Shown here: positions 43,706-56,015 of the stretch, piece after piece
Layout of the letters: each line of letters starts with the position of its first letter
Numbering within the stretch: position 1 is the first letter of the stretch
Assembly (NCBI RefSeq): GCF_001485575.1
Contig: NZ_BCNB01000006.1
Location: 1,798,001 to 1,862,000 of the forward strand
Length of the DNA stretch: 64,000 nt
DNA from: Haloarcula sp. CBA1127
Lineage (GTDB): Archaea; Halobacteriota; Halobacteria; Halobacteriales; Haloarculaceae
Direction: 5' to 3'
Made by a program: the position numbers and the translations under genes
The notes under the pieces: generated by a model
Seen by the model: the letters and a program-made list of their open reading frames with translations, nothing else
Databases searched by the model: none
What the model was told of the DNA's origin: nothing

Positions 43706-44248
43706 ATGGATACAAGAGCACAAACACCGCAGGACTTCGCCGTAGGGGTGAGCGTCCTGCTCGTGACGATAATCGGGGTATTGGCCTTCGTACAAGGTAG
43801 TGCGATCGGCGTGTACGAATCCCCAGATGTACAGCGTAACCAACCAATTGCGGACAGGGCAGCAACGTACCTTGTGGAAAACCACTCGGTTGAGGGGACG
43901 CGGAACCTCATTCGCTACAACACGAGCGGTGGGATCAGCGAGTCCCTCAACAAGGACGAAGCCAATCCCCCCGGCACGCTTGTGCTTGATGGCTTAAAAT
44001 CGAACGCCGGCCTCAACACCGCAACCCAACGCCGGACAAACGCATCACTCAATGTAACCGTCGTCAACGCGTCATCGCTCGAAGCAGGCACACGGGACCC
44101 AGCAGTTGATGATCACGGCCAGCGGCTCGCATGGGGGCCTGATGCCGCCGATAGAAACAACATCGCAACGACCTCCCGCGTGGTGAAACTGACCAACGCA
44201 ACCGGCCAGTGCGATCCAGTCTGCTGGCTCATCGTGAGGGTGTGGTAA
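43706..44248 (+). CDS. Pilin-like secreted protein 1 of pil operon
   Basis: 180 residues from MDTRAQTPQDFAVGVSVLLV. One N-terminal hydrophobic helix (about 12-32) directly after a short polar segment resembles the H-domain of archaeal type IV pilins; family name likely DUF7287 (memory). The exterior part has several NxT/S glycosylation sequons (NTSG, NATG, NASS, NVTV) and a C-terminal CDPVCW pair that may form a disulfide. The alternative start at 43667 adds 13 residues. Confidence 0.75.
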   Translation: MDTRAQTPQDFAVGVSVLLVTIIGVLAFVQGSAIGVYESPDVQRNQPIADRAATYLVENHSVEGTRNLIRYNTSGGISESLNKDEANPPGTLVLDGLKSNAGLNTATQRRTNASLNVTVVNASSLEAGTRDPAVDDHGQRLAWGPDAADRNNIATTSRVVKLTNATGQCDPVCWLIVRVW

Positions 44249-44250
44249 CG

Positions 44251-44817
44251 ATGCGTGGCCAAGCCTACACGCTAGAAGGTGTTCTCGCGGCTATCGTCGT
44301 TGTGACAGCGACCGTCTACGGCCTGTCGGCAGTCGACACCGGTCCGTTCCAGACCGGCGCCCAGCAGCGGACCGCGGCACTGGAAACCCGCGCGAGCGAC
44401 ACGCTATCACTGGCGGCAGAAACCGGGGCGCTGCACAACGCAACGGCGTGTTACAGCGTCGGAACACCGACACTCAACGGCAACCAGACGGGCAGCTCAA
44501 CCGAGTTCGAGCTGATGTTGAACCGGACTTTCGACCGGCAGGGAGAACAGTACAATCTCTACTTCAGTTACTCGGACTCAGGCGCGCGCCAGACAATCCT
44601 CGCCTCGCAGGAATCAGACGAGAACGTCGCTAAGCGGCCGGCTGATGCAGCTGTCGCAACCGAAACGGTGACGCTGACTGACGATATGCCCACCCGAATC
44701 GGCGACTGCAGCGGCACCGGCCCGTCTCTCTCGACCGTCAGCGGGTATTTCGCTCCCGATGCAGAGCCCGACTCTATCGTCTACAACGTCGTGGAGGTGC
44801 GTCTGGTCGTATGGTAG
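44251..44817 (+). CDS. Pilin-like secreted protein 2
   Basis: 188 residues starting MRGQAYTLEGVLAAIVVVTA. The N-terminal RGQ plus hydrophobic helix (about 8-27) is pilin-like; probably the DUF7288 group (memory). The exterior region has two Cys (ACYSVG and GDCSGTG) that could form a disulfide, and NATA, NQTG, NRTF sequons. It begins 2 nt after the previous stop. Confidence 0.75.
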   Translation: MRGQAYTLEGVLAAIVVVTATVYGLSAVDTGPFQTGAQQRTAALETRASDTLSLAAETGALHNATACYSVGTPTLNGNQTGSSTEFELMLNRTFDRQGEQYNLYFSYSDSGARQTILASQESDENVAKRPADAAVATETVTLTDDMPTRIGDCSGTGPSLSTVSGYFAPDAEPDSIVYNVVEVRLVVW

Positions 44818-45698
44818 CCAACGAGCGCGGACAACTGCTGTTGGTTGGTGGCATTGCCATCGCTATCGTCGTGTTCAGTACAATACTGTTTGCCCACAGT
44901 CTCGCTGTCACTGACGGTATCACGACCACTGGAAGTGCAAACACTATCGAGCGGTCAGCTGACCGAGAAGCCTCCGTTGAGCGGGATTTTGGACGACTCG
45001 CGGCCCAAACGCGGGGCGATGACCTCGACGGATTCGAGGCACGATACGAGGACGCGCTTCAGAACTACACGCGGACACACAACCGTGTCGTTGGAGGCAG
45101 CGGTGGGGTCTATCTGAACGCAAAGCTGAACGAAACTGCGTCGCTCGGCACCGAGGTAAATCAGACTGCTACCCCCGCAGAGAAGTTCAAGAAGCCGAGT
45201 GGTGGTGGTGGAAGCAAGTGGGACTTAGTAAACGATAGTACTCGTGTAGCGGTGTTCAATGTTACCTATGCTGACCTCAATGGCGTTGGGAATCCGACTA
45301 CCATCGTCGTCGAAAATACGACGGATCGATGGACAATGACACTTGACGGAACACCGCCGGGAAAACAGAAAGAGATACTAGTTAACGGTGTCTCACAGTG
45401 CTCAAATAAGGGCACCGCCTACGTCGATTTGCTGGCCGGAACATGTGTGATTAACGGTACAACTGGAACGTACCCAACTTTCACCAGCGAACTTGAGGGA
45501 CCCTACAACGTCACAATCAAACACGGCGCCAAATCAGATGTCAGGTATCGATTCGCGGCCATCGGCACCTTCCCGAGCACGAACTATGGTTCCGGAGATA
45601 CCGCGCCGTATCCCGTCGTCCCTGCCATAGACGTGACCTACGACACACCATCTGCGAGCTACAACCGAACAGTTCTGGTGGAGGTGGACGACGGATGA
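44811..45698 (+). CDS. Pilin-like secreted protein 3, with AT-richer centre
   Basis: 295 residues starting MVANERGQLLLVGGIAIAIV. Pilin-like helix at about 7-30. The mature part has a Gly-rich hinge (KKPSGGGGSKW, about 130) followed by a beta-rich domain (VAVFNVTYADLNGV, then CSNKGTAYVDLLAGTC). The codons of roughly 45100-45500 are distinctly more AT-rich than in neighbours, hinting at a recently replaced or fast-evolving segment. It overlaps the previous gene by 7 nt and the next by 4 nt. Confidence 0.75.
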   Translation: MVANERGQLLLVGGIAIAIVVFSTILFAHSLAVTDGITTTGSANTIERSADREASVERDFGRLAAQTRGDDLDGFEARYEDALQNYTRTHNRVVGGSGGVYLNAKLNETASLGTEVNQTATPAEKFKKPSGGGGSKWDLVNDSTRVAVFNVTYADLNGVGNPTTIVVENTTDRWTMTLDGTPPGKQKEILVNGVSQCSNKGTAYVDLLAGTCVINGTTGTYPTFTSELEGPYNVTIKHGAKSDVRYRFAAIGTFPSTNYGSGDTAPYPVVPAIDVTYDTPSASYNRTVLVEVDDG

Positions 45699-46159
45699 GC
45701 CTCGACCGTCTCCTGTCTGACAGCCGCGGCGTCTCGCCCGCGGTCACGCAGGCGCTCACTATCGGCATCACGTCGCTGCTGGTGACCGGCCTTCTCATCG
45801 GTGGGAGCCAGATGGTCGATTCACAGCGTGAGCGCGTGACAGAGGAAGCGCTGGAGAACGTCGGCGATGGTATCGCGCGCGACCTGATTCGCTTGGATGC
45901 GTTCGACACTGAGTCACTCAATTCGACAGTGTCGTTTCGTGCGACGTATCCCGAGCGGATCGCTGACCAGTCGTACAATGTCGAGGTCTCTCCGGATACC
46001 TCACGCACGAGCGTGTACGTGAATGCATCAGGACTGAACCGGTACGCTGTCGTCCGATTCGAAAATGAAACGAATGTCTGCCCATCTGTCGTCTCCAGTG
46101 GACCGCTAGCTGTCTCGTACAATGCGACGGCCGACTGTATGGAGGTGACACGCGGATGA
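45695..46159 (+). CDS. Pilin-like secreted protein 4 (RGVSPAV motif)
   Basis: 154 residues. The N-terminus MSLDRLLSDSRGVSPAVTQALTI contains RGVSPAV just before a 20-residue hydrophobic helix, almost the archaeal type IV pilin signature (the prepilin peptidase site precedes such helices). A helical stalk (MVDSQRERVTEEALENVGDG) and a C-terminal pair of Cys (NVCPSV, ADCMEV) follow. Of the five it looks most like a genuine prepilin. Overlaps neighbours by 4 nt on both sides. Confidence 0.8.
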   Translation: MSLDRLLSDSRGVSPAVTQALTIGITSLLVTGLLIGGSQMVDSQRERVTEEALENVGDGIARDLIRLDAFDTESLNSTVSFRATYPERIADQSYNVEVSPDTSRTSVYVNASGLNRYAVVRFENETNVCPSVVSSGPLAVSYNATADCMEVTRG

Positions 46160-46911
46160 TCTCGCCACCGTCAGGACAAGGCGGTCACAACCGTGGTGTG
46201 TCCGATCTGCTCGCGTTTACGCTCACGTTCAGCATCATCATCACTGGCATCGCGCTGGTGACGCTCGGTGGACTAGGGGCGTTCGACGCTATTCAACAGG
46301 GGGCGACAACTGATGTCGCCGAAACGTCGATGATCGGGTTCGCAGAGACTACGGACGACCACATCGAGGGCGGCGCCCCACGACGGACCACGAGTATGAA
46401 GCTCCAGGGTCACGGCCTCTCCATTCGGTCGTCAACGCTGAACGTAACTGTCGATGGACGGTCAACAGATATCTCGACCGGAGCGTTCATCCGAGAGACT
46501 GACTCGGGGACTGATATCGTCTACACCAGCGGTGCAGTGTATCGGGTCCAGCAGGAGGGCCTGGTCGTCTCACGGAAACCTAGTTTCCGGTGTACCCCTG
46601 ATAGCGGCAGTGCATACCTCTCCGTCCTTTCGCTTGACGGACAGACCGATTTCTCCGCGTCGAGTCGTGTCACAATCGAGACGACCGTCCAGAACAAAAC
46701 GCTTGTTTCGCCACAGGCCGGTAAGCAGCCATCTGCTACAACCGTCTCGATCAACGTCTCGGAGACTGCGTACCCGGATGCATGGCACCGTCTGTTCGAG
46801 CAGGAACTGTCGAACTGGTCCGGCCACTCGGAACCACACACGTACCAGTGTACTGGTATCAGCCGCGCTGTCGTCCACAATACGACGGTCGATATCCGTA
46901 CTGTCACCTAA
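46156..46911 (+). CDS. Pilin-like secreted protein 5
   Basis: 251 residues. After MISPPSGQGGHNRGVSD there is a helix (LLAFTLTFSIIITGIALVTL, about 18-37), again with RGVSD in the pilin-site position. The rest is beta-rich with ISxx and Thr-rich stretches and two Cys (FRCTPD, YQCTGIS). It is the last gene; no prepilin peptidase follows, so one elsewhere in the genome must process these proteins. DUF7289-like by memory. Confidence 0.75.
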   Translation: MISPPSGQGGHNRGVSDLLAFTLTFSIIITGIALVTLGGLGAFDAIQQGATTDVAETSMIGFAETTDDHIEGGAPRRTTSMKLQGHGLSIRSSTLNVTVDGRSTDISTGAFIRETDSGTDIVYTSGAVYRVQQEGLVVSRKPSFRCTPDSGSAYLSVLSLDGQTDFSASSRVTIETTVQNKTLVSPQAGKQPSATTVSINVSETAYPDAWHRLFEQELSNWSGHSEPHTYQCTGISRAVVHNTTVDIRTVT

Positions 46912-47431
46912 CGGCCTCTGTCTGCGGTGCATAGACCCGTCGCTGTAGGACTCCGTTCTGGACGGTGAGAAAACCGTTATGCAGCAGTCATCAGCGCTGC
47001 GATGAATGACCACTCCGTCCCGCTGTTTGCTTCTTCTTGTTTCGCCATAGCCGCAGTCTTGTCTCGTGGGTGCTTCCAGTTCATTACGACCATCGGTACG
47101 TGCTCAGCAGTCATGAAGTGTTCGATAACTAATATATTGTTGTGGTTTTTCATGATTGAGAGCGCTTCGCAGGTCAGTAGCCACCCAGTTCTCTTTAGCC
47201 GTTAATGACAGAGCTTTCACATAGTGGTAATTCTCCGTTTCGTTCGATATTCGGGGTGGAAAACAGAATATTATGATCCGCAGGCGATAATCGTAGTACA
47301 ATCGGTTATACGGCGGTAAGCGGCTCTCTATTTACATCTAAGATTGCTAAGAGCTGCATCCGAACGACACCCACATGTGAGTCGTTGGCAAGGTAGTACT
47401 ATTACCCTCCACTCCATAAGATTGGATACTA
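46912..47431. other. 520-bp gap without a convincing gene
   Basis: AT-richer than the flanks, with short frames on both strands (for example 47002-47205) that lack haloarchaeal composition. I see no RNA gene or repeat. Near its right end, ACTATTA at about 47397-47403, roughly 30 nt before the ATG at 47432, may be the TATA box of the UPF0058 gene. Confidence 0.4.
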
Positions 47432-47668
47432 ATGAAGAAGCAAGAACTCATTCACCTTCACAGTCTTCTCGCGCAGGTACAACACCACTACGAGCACGAA
47501 GCGGACACGAGCGTTGAGCACGATCTGTACGCCGACCTCGGTGTCAAACCGACATCGATCCACAAATCGAAGACAGACCACAAGGAAGCAGTGTTTGCGC
47601 TCGCTTCCGGACTGACGGATGCAATGGCCGAGGAAGCCGACGAACCACAGGCGCTGACTGCCGACTGA
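47432..47668 (+). CDS. UPF0058 family protein
   Basis: 78 residues, MKKQELIHLHSLLAQVQHHY at the start, then EHEADTSVEHDLYADLGVKPTSIHKSKTDHKEAVFALAS. This matches the archaeal UPF0058 family of short helical proteins of unknown function. TATA-like ACTATTA about 30 nt upstream supports a leaderless start. Confidence 0.88.
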   Translation: MKKQELIHLHSLLAQVQHHYEHEADTSVEHDLYADLGVKPTSIHKSKTDHKEAVFALASGLTDAMAEEADEPQALTAD

Positions 47669-47793
47669 ATCGACGTACTGTCGTCAGTTCGTTCTCACCG
47701 TTTCACTATTCTCAGTAGCTATCGGCCAGTTCCTACCGTGGCACGGCCACTATGTCGGCCGCATGGTACACGCTATCTCGCCTCTCAAACGAC

Positions 47794-47799
47794 TTATAC
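47794..47799 (+). promoter_or_regulatory. TATA box of aIF-1A gene
   Basis: TTATAC, 28 nt before the GTG at 47822. A second TATA-like TTTATAC lies too close to the start (47814) to drive it. Confidence 0.5.
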
Positions 47800-47821
47800 G
47801 GGAGGCCATCGTATTTATACT

Positions 47822-48118
47822 GTGAGCGACGATTCAGGGCGGCGGAATCTCCGCATGCCTACAAACGACGAGATGTTTGCAGTGGTAACAGAGCACCTTG
47901 GCGGGAACCACGTCCGCATTCGCTGTGAGGACGGCGAAACCCGACTCGGCCGGATCCCGGGCCGGATGAAGTTCCGAACCTGGATTAACGAGGACGACAT
48001 CGTTCTCGCCGAACCGTGGGACTGGCAAGACGAGAAGGCCAACATCGAATGGCGCTACAAGGGGCAAGACGCTGACCAGCTCCGTGCCGAAGGCCACATC
48101 GACTCGCTGACCGCCTAA
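47822..48118 (+). CDS. eif1a: Translation initiation factor aIF-1A
   Basis: 98 residues with GTG start ([20 protein letters not shown]). The OB-fold core reads [39 protein letters not shown], then the tail [21 protein letters not shown]. It helps scan and position initiator tRNA on the small subunit. The GTG is used because the family starts with [12 protein letters not shown] and a TATA box is at the right distance; the ATG-free longer frame upstream is not homologous. Located just before the rRNA operon. Confidence 0.93.
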   Translation: MSDDSGRRNLRMPTNDEMFAVVTEHLGGNHVRIRCEDGETRLGRIPGRMKFRTWINEDDIVLAEPWDWQDEKANIEWRYKGQDADQLRAEGHIDSLTA

Positions 48119-48290
48119 TTTTACCACTGTACCGCGTCCTGGTTCACGACGACGGTGAGATATTTCTCTGCTGTAACCAGCGATTGTCCCTGGGCTGACT
48201 GCTTGCTTATTGAGTGTCTTGACCCTTGCTCCGTCTTAGCTCCCGGTGCACTACGGTTGTCTACCGTCGAGTACCTACCACTCCCAATTG

Positions 48291-48298
48291 ATATATAA
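48291..48298 (+). promoter_or_regulatory. Upstream rRNA promoter TATA (P1)
   Basis: ATATATAA, expected start near 48320. With the second promoter at 48461 this makes tandem promoters ahead of the rRNA genes, as in other haloarchaea. The rest of 48119-48752 is leader RNA without a gene. Confidence 0.55.
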
Positions 48299-48460
48299 TG
48301 GCTGGCTGGAACTCGGTCACTGCATCCCATGTCAGAATCAGAGAACGAATACACGTTGGACCACCGACACCCGGATGCAGTCTTGCGGTTATGCGTGTCA
48401 CGCCATCACGTTACGTATGCGTCGTGTGTGTTCTACACAGGGCGGGCGTGAGACGATTCA

Positions 48461-48468
48461 TTTATATG
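48461..48468 (+). promoter_or_regulatory. Main rRNA promoter TATA (P2)
   Basis: TTTATATG followed 27 nt later by TGCGAAGG, which resembles the TGCGAACG start sequence of known halobacterial rRNA promoters, so initiation near 48490 is predicted. Confidence 0.65.
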
Positions 48469-48650
48469 TTCCCCCGTCTTCTGAACTAATGCGAAGGTCG
48501 CACCGGGCAGCGAGCCCGGGTCGACATGCTCGGCCGGCCACCTGGGTCGGCCCGAGCCACGAGAGACTCTCGCCTTCCCTTCTGGGGTCGGCGAGGTCTC
48601 ATCCCATGAGGATTCCACCCCTGCGGTCCGCCGTTAAGATGGAATCTGAT

Positions 48651-48677
48651 GTGAGCCCACGGACCCATGCAGTAGTC
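48651..48677 (+). other. 5' strand of the pre-16S processing stem
   Basis: GTGAGCCCACGGACCCATGC then AGTAGTC. It pairs nearly end to end with 50302-50329 beyond the 16S gene, with small internal mismatches of the bulge-helix-bulge type cut by the splicing endonuclease. Confidence 0.8.
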
Positions 48678-48752
48678 AACATTGGCGTAGGAACCAATGT
48701 GTTAGCTTCCGACGGAGTGCAACCACTTCCGCCGCTGATGTATATCAGCACA

Positions 48753-50223
<1,471 letters not shown>

Positions 50224-50301
50224 ACTGACCGGGATCAGGGCTCTGCCCTGACCCACCTACATTGACTGGTGACCACAAGTCACCACGAGTCGGTAAGCGC
50301 C

Positions 50302-50329
50302 GACTACTGCATGGGCCCGCTGGGCTCAC
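50302..50329 (+). other. 3' strand of the pre-16S processing stem
   Basis: GACTACTGCATGGGCCCGCT then GGGCTCAC, the partner of 48651-48677. The pairing is continuous on both sides of a short bulge. Confidence 0.8.
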
Positions 50330-50536
50330 AAAGACCTATCCGAGGCGGATATCCCTTCACGGGGATGTCGGGTGCAACTCCCGACGGGTCCGTACTTCGT
50401 ATCGCTCCGAACCGTGCCCCTTAAGTGTGGGACGGCGCTCGGATGTGATACGACGACAGATGCACCAGGCCGGGTGAAACCGAGCCTGGGAAGGGTCGAT
50501 TCGCCCACCATCTCCACCTTGGGGGCGAATATGAAA

Positions 50537-50578
50537 CCGTGTGTACGTGCGATCCAGGCGTCCACTGGACTCGTTCAG
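50537..50578 (+). other. 5' strand of the pre-23S processing stem
   Basis: Begins CCGTGTGTACGTGCGATCCAG and ends CTGGACTCGTTCAG. It pairs with 53563-53606 past the 23S gene, with offset three-base bulges near GCGTCCA of the bulge-helix-bulge type. Confidence 0.85.
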
Positions 50579-50598
50579 TTGAACGAGTCACAACGACG

Positions 50599-53520
<2,922 letters not shown>

Positions 53521-53562
53521 TCATACGCACTGTGACTCATTCACCGACGATTTAACTCGTCG

Positions 53563-53606
53563 CTGAACGAGTCCAGGCGCAAACTGGATCGCACGTAATC
53601 ACACGG
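53563..53606 (+). other. 3' strand of the pre-23S processing stem
   Basis: CTGAACGAGTCCAGGCGCAA through CACACGG, complementary to 50537-50578. Confidence 0.85.
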
Positions 53607-53657
53607 TGGAGATCGATCGAGACTGGTACCCTCGCGGTTCGATTCCGTGACTCGACG

Positions 53658-53779
53658 TTAGGCGGCCACAGCGGTGGGGTTGCCTCCCGTACCCATCCCG
53701 AACACGGAAGATAAGCCCACCAGCGTTCCGGGGAGTACTGGAGTGCGCGAGCCTCTGGGAAATCCGGTTCGCCGCCACC
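53658..53779 (+). rRNA. 5S ribosomal RNA
   Basis: TTAGGCGGCCACAGCGGTGG at the start and GTTCGCCGCCACC at the end, 122 nt, nearly identical to the known Haloarcula 5S. The terminal stem GGCGGC/GCCGCC is intact. Confidence 0.98.
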
Positions 53780-53794
53780 ATTCATACCTTTCAT

Positions 53795-53830
53795 AGCCCA
53801 CTCAGGAGAATCATCTCTCCCGAGTGGGCT
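53795..53830 (+). terminator. Hairpin terminator of the rRNA operon
   Basis: AGCCCACTC ... GAGTGGGCT forms a 9-bp stem extended by GGAGA/TCTCC over an ATCA loop, and T-containing sequence follows. No tRNA-Cys is found after the 5S. Confidence 0.65.
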
Positions 53831-53942
53831 TTCCGTATTTATACAAAGTGAGGGCTATCAGCACAGCAAGCCAGTCGTTTACAAGATACGAGCTAGCGGC
53901 AGCGCTATCCGGAGTGATTCCAGTCTGTGCGAGCGGATATGA

Positions 53943-53953
53943 ACTATTAATAC
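53943..53953 (+). promoter_or_regulatory. nikR TATA box
   Basis: ACTATTAATAC, centre about 28 nt before the ATG at 53976, giving a leaderless transcript. Confidence 0.6.
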
Positions 53954-53975
53954 TCCAACGGAGCCGAGTTAATAC

Positions 53976-54395
53976 ATGGGCGTTGTTAGTATCTCGATGC
54001 CGGACGAACTGGAGGAGCGAATCGACACGTTCGCCGACGAACACGGGTACACGGGTCGCAGCGAGGTTGTTCGGGAAGCGGTCAGGAATCTGATGGGGGA
54101 GTTCGAGGACAAGCGGCTGGAGGACCGCGAACTGATGGCGATCGTCACTGTGTTGTTCGACTACGAGACGACAACCGTCGAGGAGAAAATGATGCATCTC
54201 CGTCACGACCACGAGTCCATTGTTGCGTCGAACTTCCACAGTCACGTCGGCGACCGGTACTGTATGGAACTATTCGTGCTGGAGGGACAGCTAGATGACA
54301 TTTCCGCGTTCGTGGGCAAAGTCCGAGCTACGAAAGACACGCTGTCAGTCGATTACTCGGTGCTGCCGGTCGACGACATAAACCTGTTCAGGTGA
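53976..54395 (+). CDS. nikR: Nickel-responsive regulator NikR
   Basis: 139 residues. A ribbon-helix-helix domain ([37 protein letters not shown]) is followed by the ACT-like nickel-binding domain. The nickel ligands fit HLRHDH (near 76) and [14 protein letters not shown] (two His and Cys, about residues 88-96). It represses nickel import when nickel is plentiful. No nickel transporter gene is adjacent; the rRNA operon lies directly upstream and is separated by its terminator. Confidence 0.95.
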   Translation: MGVVSISMPDELEERIDTFADEHGYTGRSEVVREAVRNLMGEFEDKRLEDRELMAIVTVLFDYETTTVEEKMMHLRHDHESIVASNFHSHVGDRYCMELFVLEGQLDDISAFVGKVRATKDTLSVDYSVLPVDDINLFR

Positions 54396-54496
54396 AGGGG
54401 GTGTCGACGCCGGAAAGCGCTGCCGTGTCTTGGAAGTCCACGAACCGTTTGAGACCTTCAGTAGGCGTTTAAGTCGGGGCCGCGTAGCCGGCGGCG

Positions 54497-55408
54497 ATGG
54501 AAGACTCTATTCTCGATACAATCGGGTCCCCGCTGGTCTCGGTTCACGCACCGGAGGGTGCAACCGTTGCAGCGAAGATCGAGTCGTTCAACCCAGGCGG
54601 GTCCGCGAAGGACCGGCCGGCGAAGTACATGATCGGCGACGCCGAGCGAAACGGCACACTCGAACCGGGTGATACGCTGGTCGAACCGACGAGTGGCAAC
54701 ACCGGCATCGGGATGGCGATGGTTGGCGCGACCAAAGGCTACGACGTGGTGCTGGTGATGCCGTCCTCGAAGTCACCGGAGCGCCGCCAGATAATGAAAG
54801 CCTACGGCGCGGAGATCGAACTGGTCGAGGGCGACATCTCCGACGCGAAAGAGCGTGCGGACGAACTGTGCGACCGCGACGACCACGTCCAGTTACGGCA
54901 GTTCGAAAACCCGGCGAATCCGACGGCGCACTACGAGACGACGGGCGAGGAAATACTCGAACAGGTGGGCGACCGGACTGTCGATGCGCTGGTTGCGGGC
55001 GTCGGAACCGGCGGCACACTCACCGGTACCGGCCGTCGGCTACGGGAAGCGTACCCCGAGATGGATATCGTCGCGGTCGAACCCGCGGACAACGCCGTCC
55101 TCTCGGGGATGGAGCCGGGCACTGGTGAAGATAGCTTCCAGGGAATGGGACCGGGCTTCGTCAGCGACAACTTAGACACCGATCTGCTGGACGACGTGCT
55201 GACGGTCGAACTCCCGGATGCAGAAGACGAGTGCCGACGACTCGCCCACGATGAGGGTATCCTCGTCGGCCAATCCTCGGGTGCGTCGAACCTCGCCGCG
55301 CGCGAGGTAGCCGAGCAACTCGTCGCGGACGGCGTCGACGACCCACTCGTGGTCACAGTCTACTGGGACAGCGGCGAGCGGTATATGTCGACCGGAATGT
55401 TCGACTGA
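54497..55408 (+). CDS. cysK: Cysteine synthase-family PLP enzyme
   Basis: 303 residues of O-acetylserine sulfhydrylase type. The PLP lysine is in SFNPGGSAKDRPAKYMI, the substrate loop is EPTSGNTGIGMAM, and the phosphate loop is GVGTGGTLTGTGRRL. It should make cysteine from O-acetylserine and sulfide, or act on a related serine derivative; distinction from cystathionine beta-synthase-like and CysM enzymes is not possible from motifs alone. Confidence 0.88.
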   Translation: MEDSILDTIGSPLVSVHAPEGATVAAKIESFNPGGSAKDRPAKYMIGDAERNGTLEPGDTLVEPTSGNTGIGMAMVGATKGYDVVLVMPSSKSPERRQIMKAYGAEIELVEGDISDAKERADELCDRDDHVQLRQFENPANPTAHYETTGEEILEQVGDRTVDALVAGVGTGGTLTGTGRRLREAYPEMDIVAVEPADNAVLSGMEPGTGEDSFQGMGPGFVSDNLDTDLLDDVLTVELPDAEDECRRLAHDEGILVGQSSGASNLAAREVAEQLVADGVDDPLVVTVYWDSGERYMSTGMFD

Positions 55409-55442
55409 GAACAGTCTGTTCTGCGCGCGCGGCGTGATTGAG

Positions 55443-55988
55443 TCAGGCCCCGAACTCCGATTCGGTCACCCTGACGGTGAGCGTGTCGTCCACGTCTCGA
55501 AGGTCGTACTCGGGAATCGTGTCTCCAGTCCGTGTCAGGAGCATCGGCTCGACAAGCTCGGGTGGGCGCTCGGTCTCCATCGCCTGTGTGTCGGGCGTTG
55601 GCTCCGGTTCACCTTCAGACGAGGCTTCGTCAGTAGATTCGTCGGGTACGTCCGACTCGACGATACCGTACACCTTGAGAAAGCGACCGGTATCCTCGGG
55701 AGCAACGTCGTCGTCCCGGATCGCTGCGGCGAGGTTCCGGGAGAGCCATTCCGTCTCGCTGATCGAAGGGTCACGGACGAACGCGGCGTCAGCAAAGCGG
55801 ACGAGATACCAGTTCAGATCGTTCAGGAGCGCCACAGCTGCGCCGAGGCTCACGGTGTCGACGGCGACGGTGTTCTCGAACGGTTCCTGCAGGTCGTAGG
55901 TGGCGAGTGCGTTCCGAGCGGTCTCGCGAGAGAGGAGTTCGTACCGGAGATTCACGTCCTCGCTCCCGACGAGACAGACCTGCGTCAT
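55443..55988 (-). CDS. Haloarchaeal hypothetical protein, DUF5804-like
   Basis: 181 residues starting MTQVCLVGSEDVNLRYELLS. The N-terminal 110 residues are mixed alpha/beta (LGAAVALLNDLNWYLVRFADAAFVRDPSI), then an acidic Glu/Pro linker (EASSEGEPEPTPDTQAMETER) and a C-terminal beta region. No catalytic motif seen. Family identity is from memory. It sits 27 nt upstream of the start-to-stop region of thiI in the same direction, so the two may be co-transcribed. Confidence 0.7.
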   Translation of the reverse strand: MTQVCLVGSEDVNLRYELLSRETARNALATYDLQEPFENTVAVDTVSLGAAVALLNDLNWYLVRFADAAFVRDPSISETEWLSRNLAAAIRDDDVAPEDTGRFLKVYGIVESDVPDESTDEASSEGEPEPTPDTQAMETERPPELVEPMLLTRTGDTIPEYDLRDVDDTLTVRVTESEFGA

Positions 55989-56015
55989 GGCTCAACCCTG
56001 GCCCGCCCCGGAAAT

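Larger units (their letters stand above)
50224..50598 (+). other. 16S-23S spacer without tRNA-Ala
   Basis: The 375-nt spacer contains no intact tRNA. It holds the 3' strand of the 16S processing stem (50302-50329) and the 5' strand of the 23S processing stem (50537-50578), plus local hairpins such as GGTGAC...GTCACC. Many haloarchaeal operons carry tRNA-Ala here, so its absence is notable. Confidence 0.75.

Noticed and set aside
47002-47205. 67-residue frame in the gap after the pil operon
   Set aside because: Cys- and Ser-rich, not acidic, and without promoter or family support.
50313-50391. tRNA-Ala-like fold in the 16S-23S spacer (GGGCCCG ... CGGGTCC can form an acceptor stem)
   Set aside because: The anticodon loop would be 6 or 8 nt, the T loop lacks TTC, the variable loop is too short, and the left part is already explained by the 16S processing stem (50302-50329).
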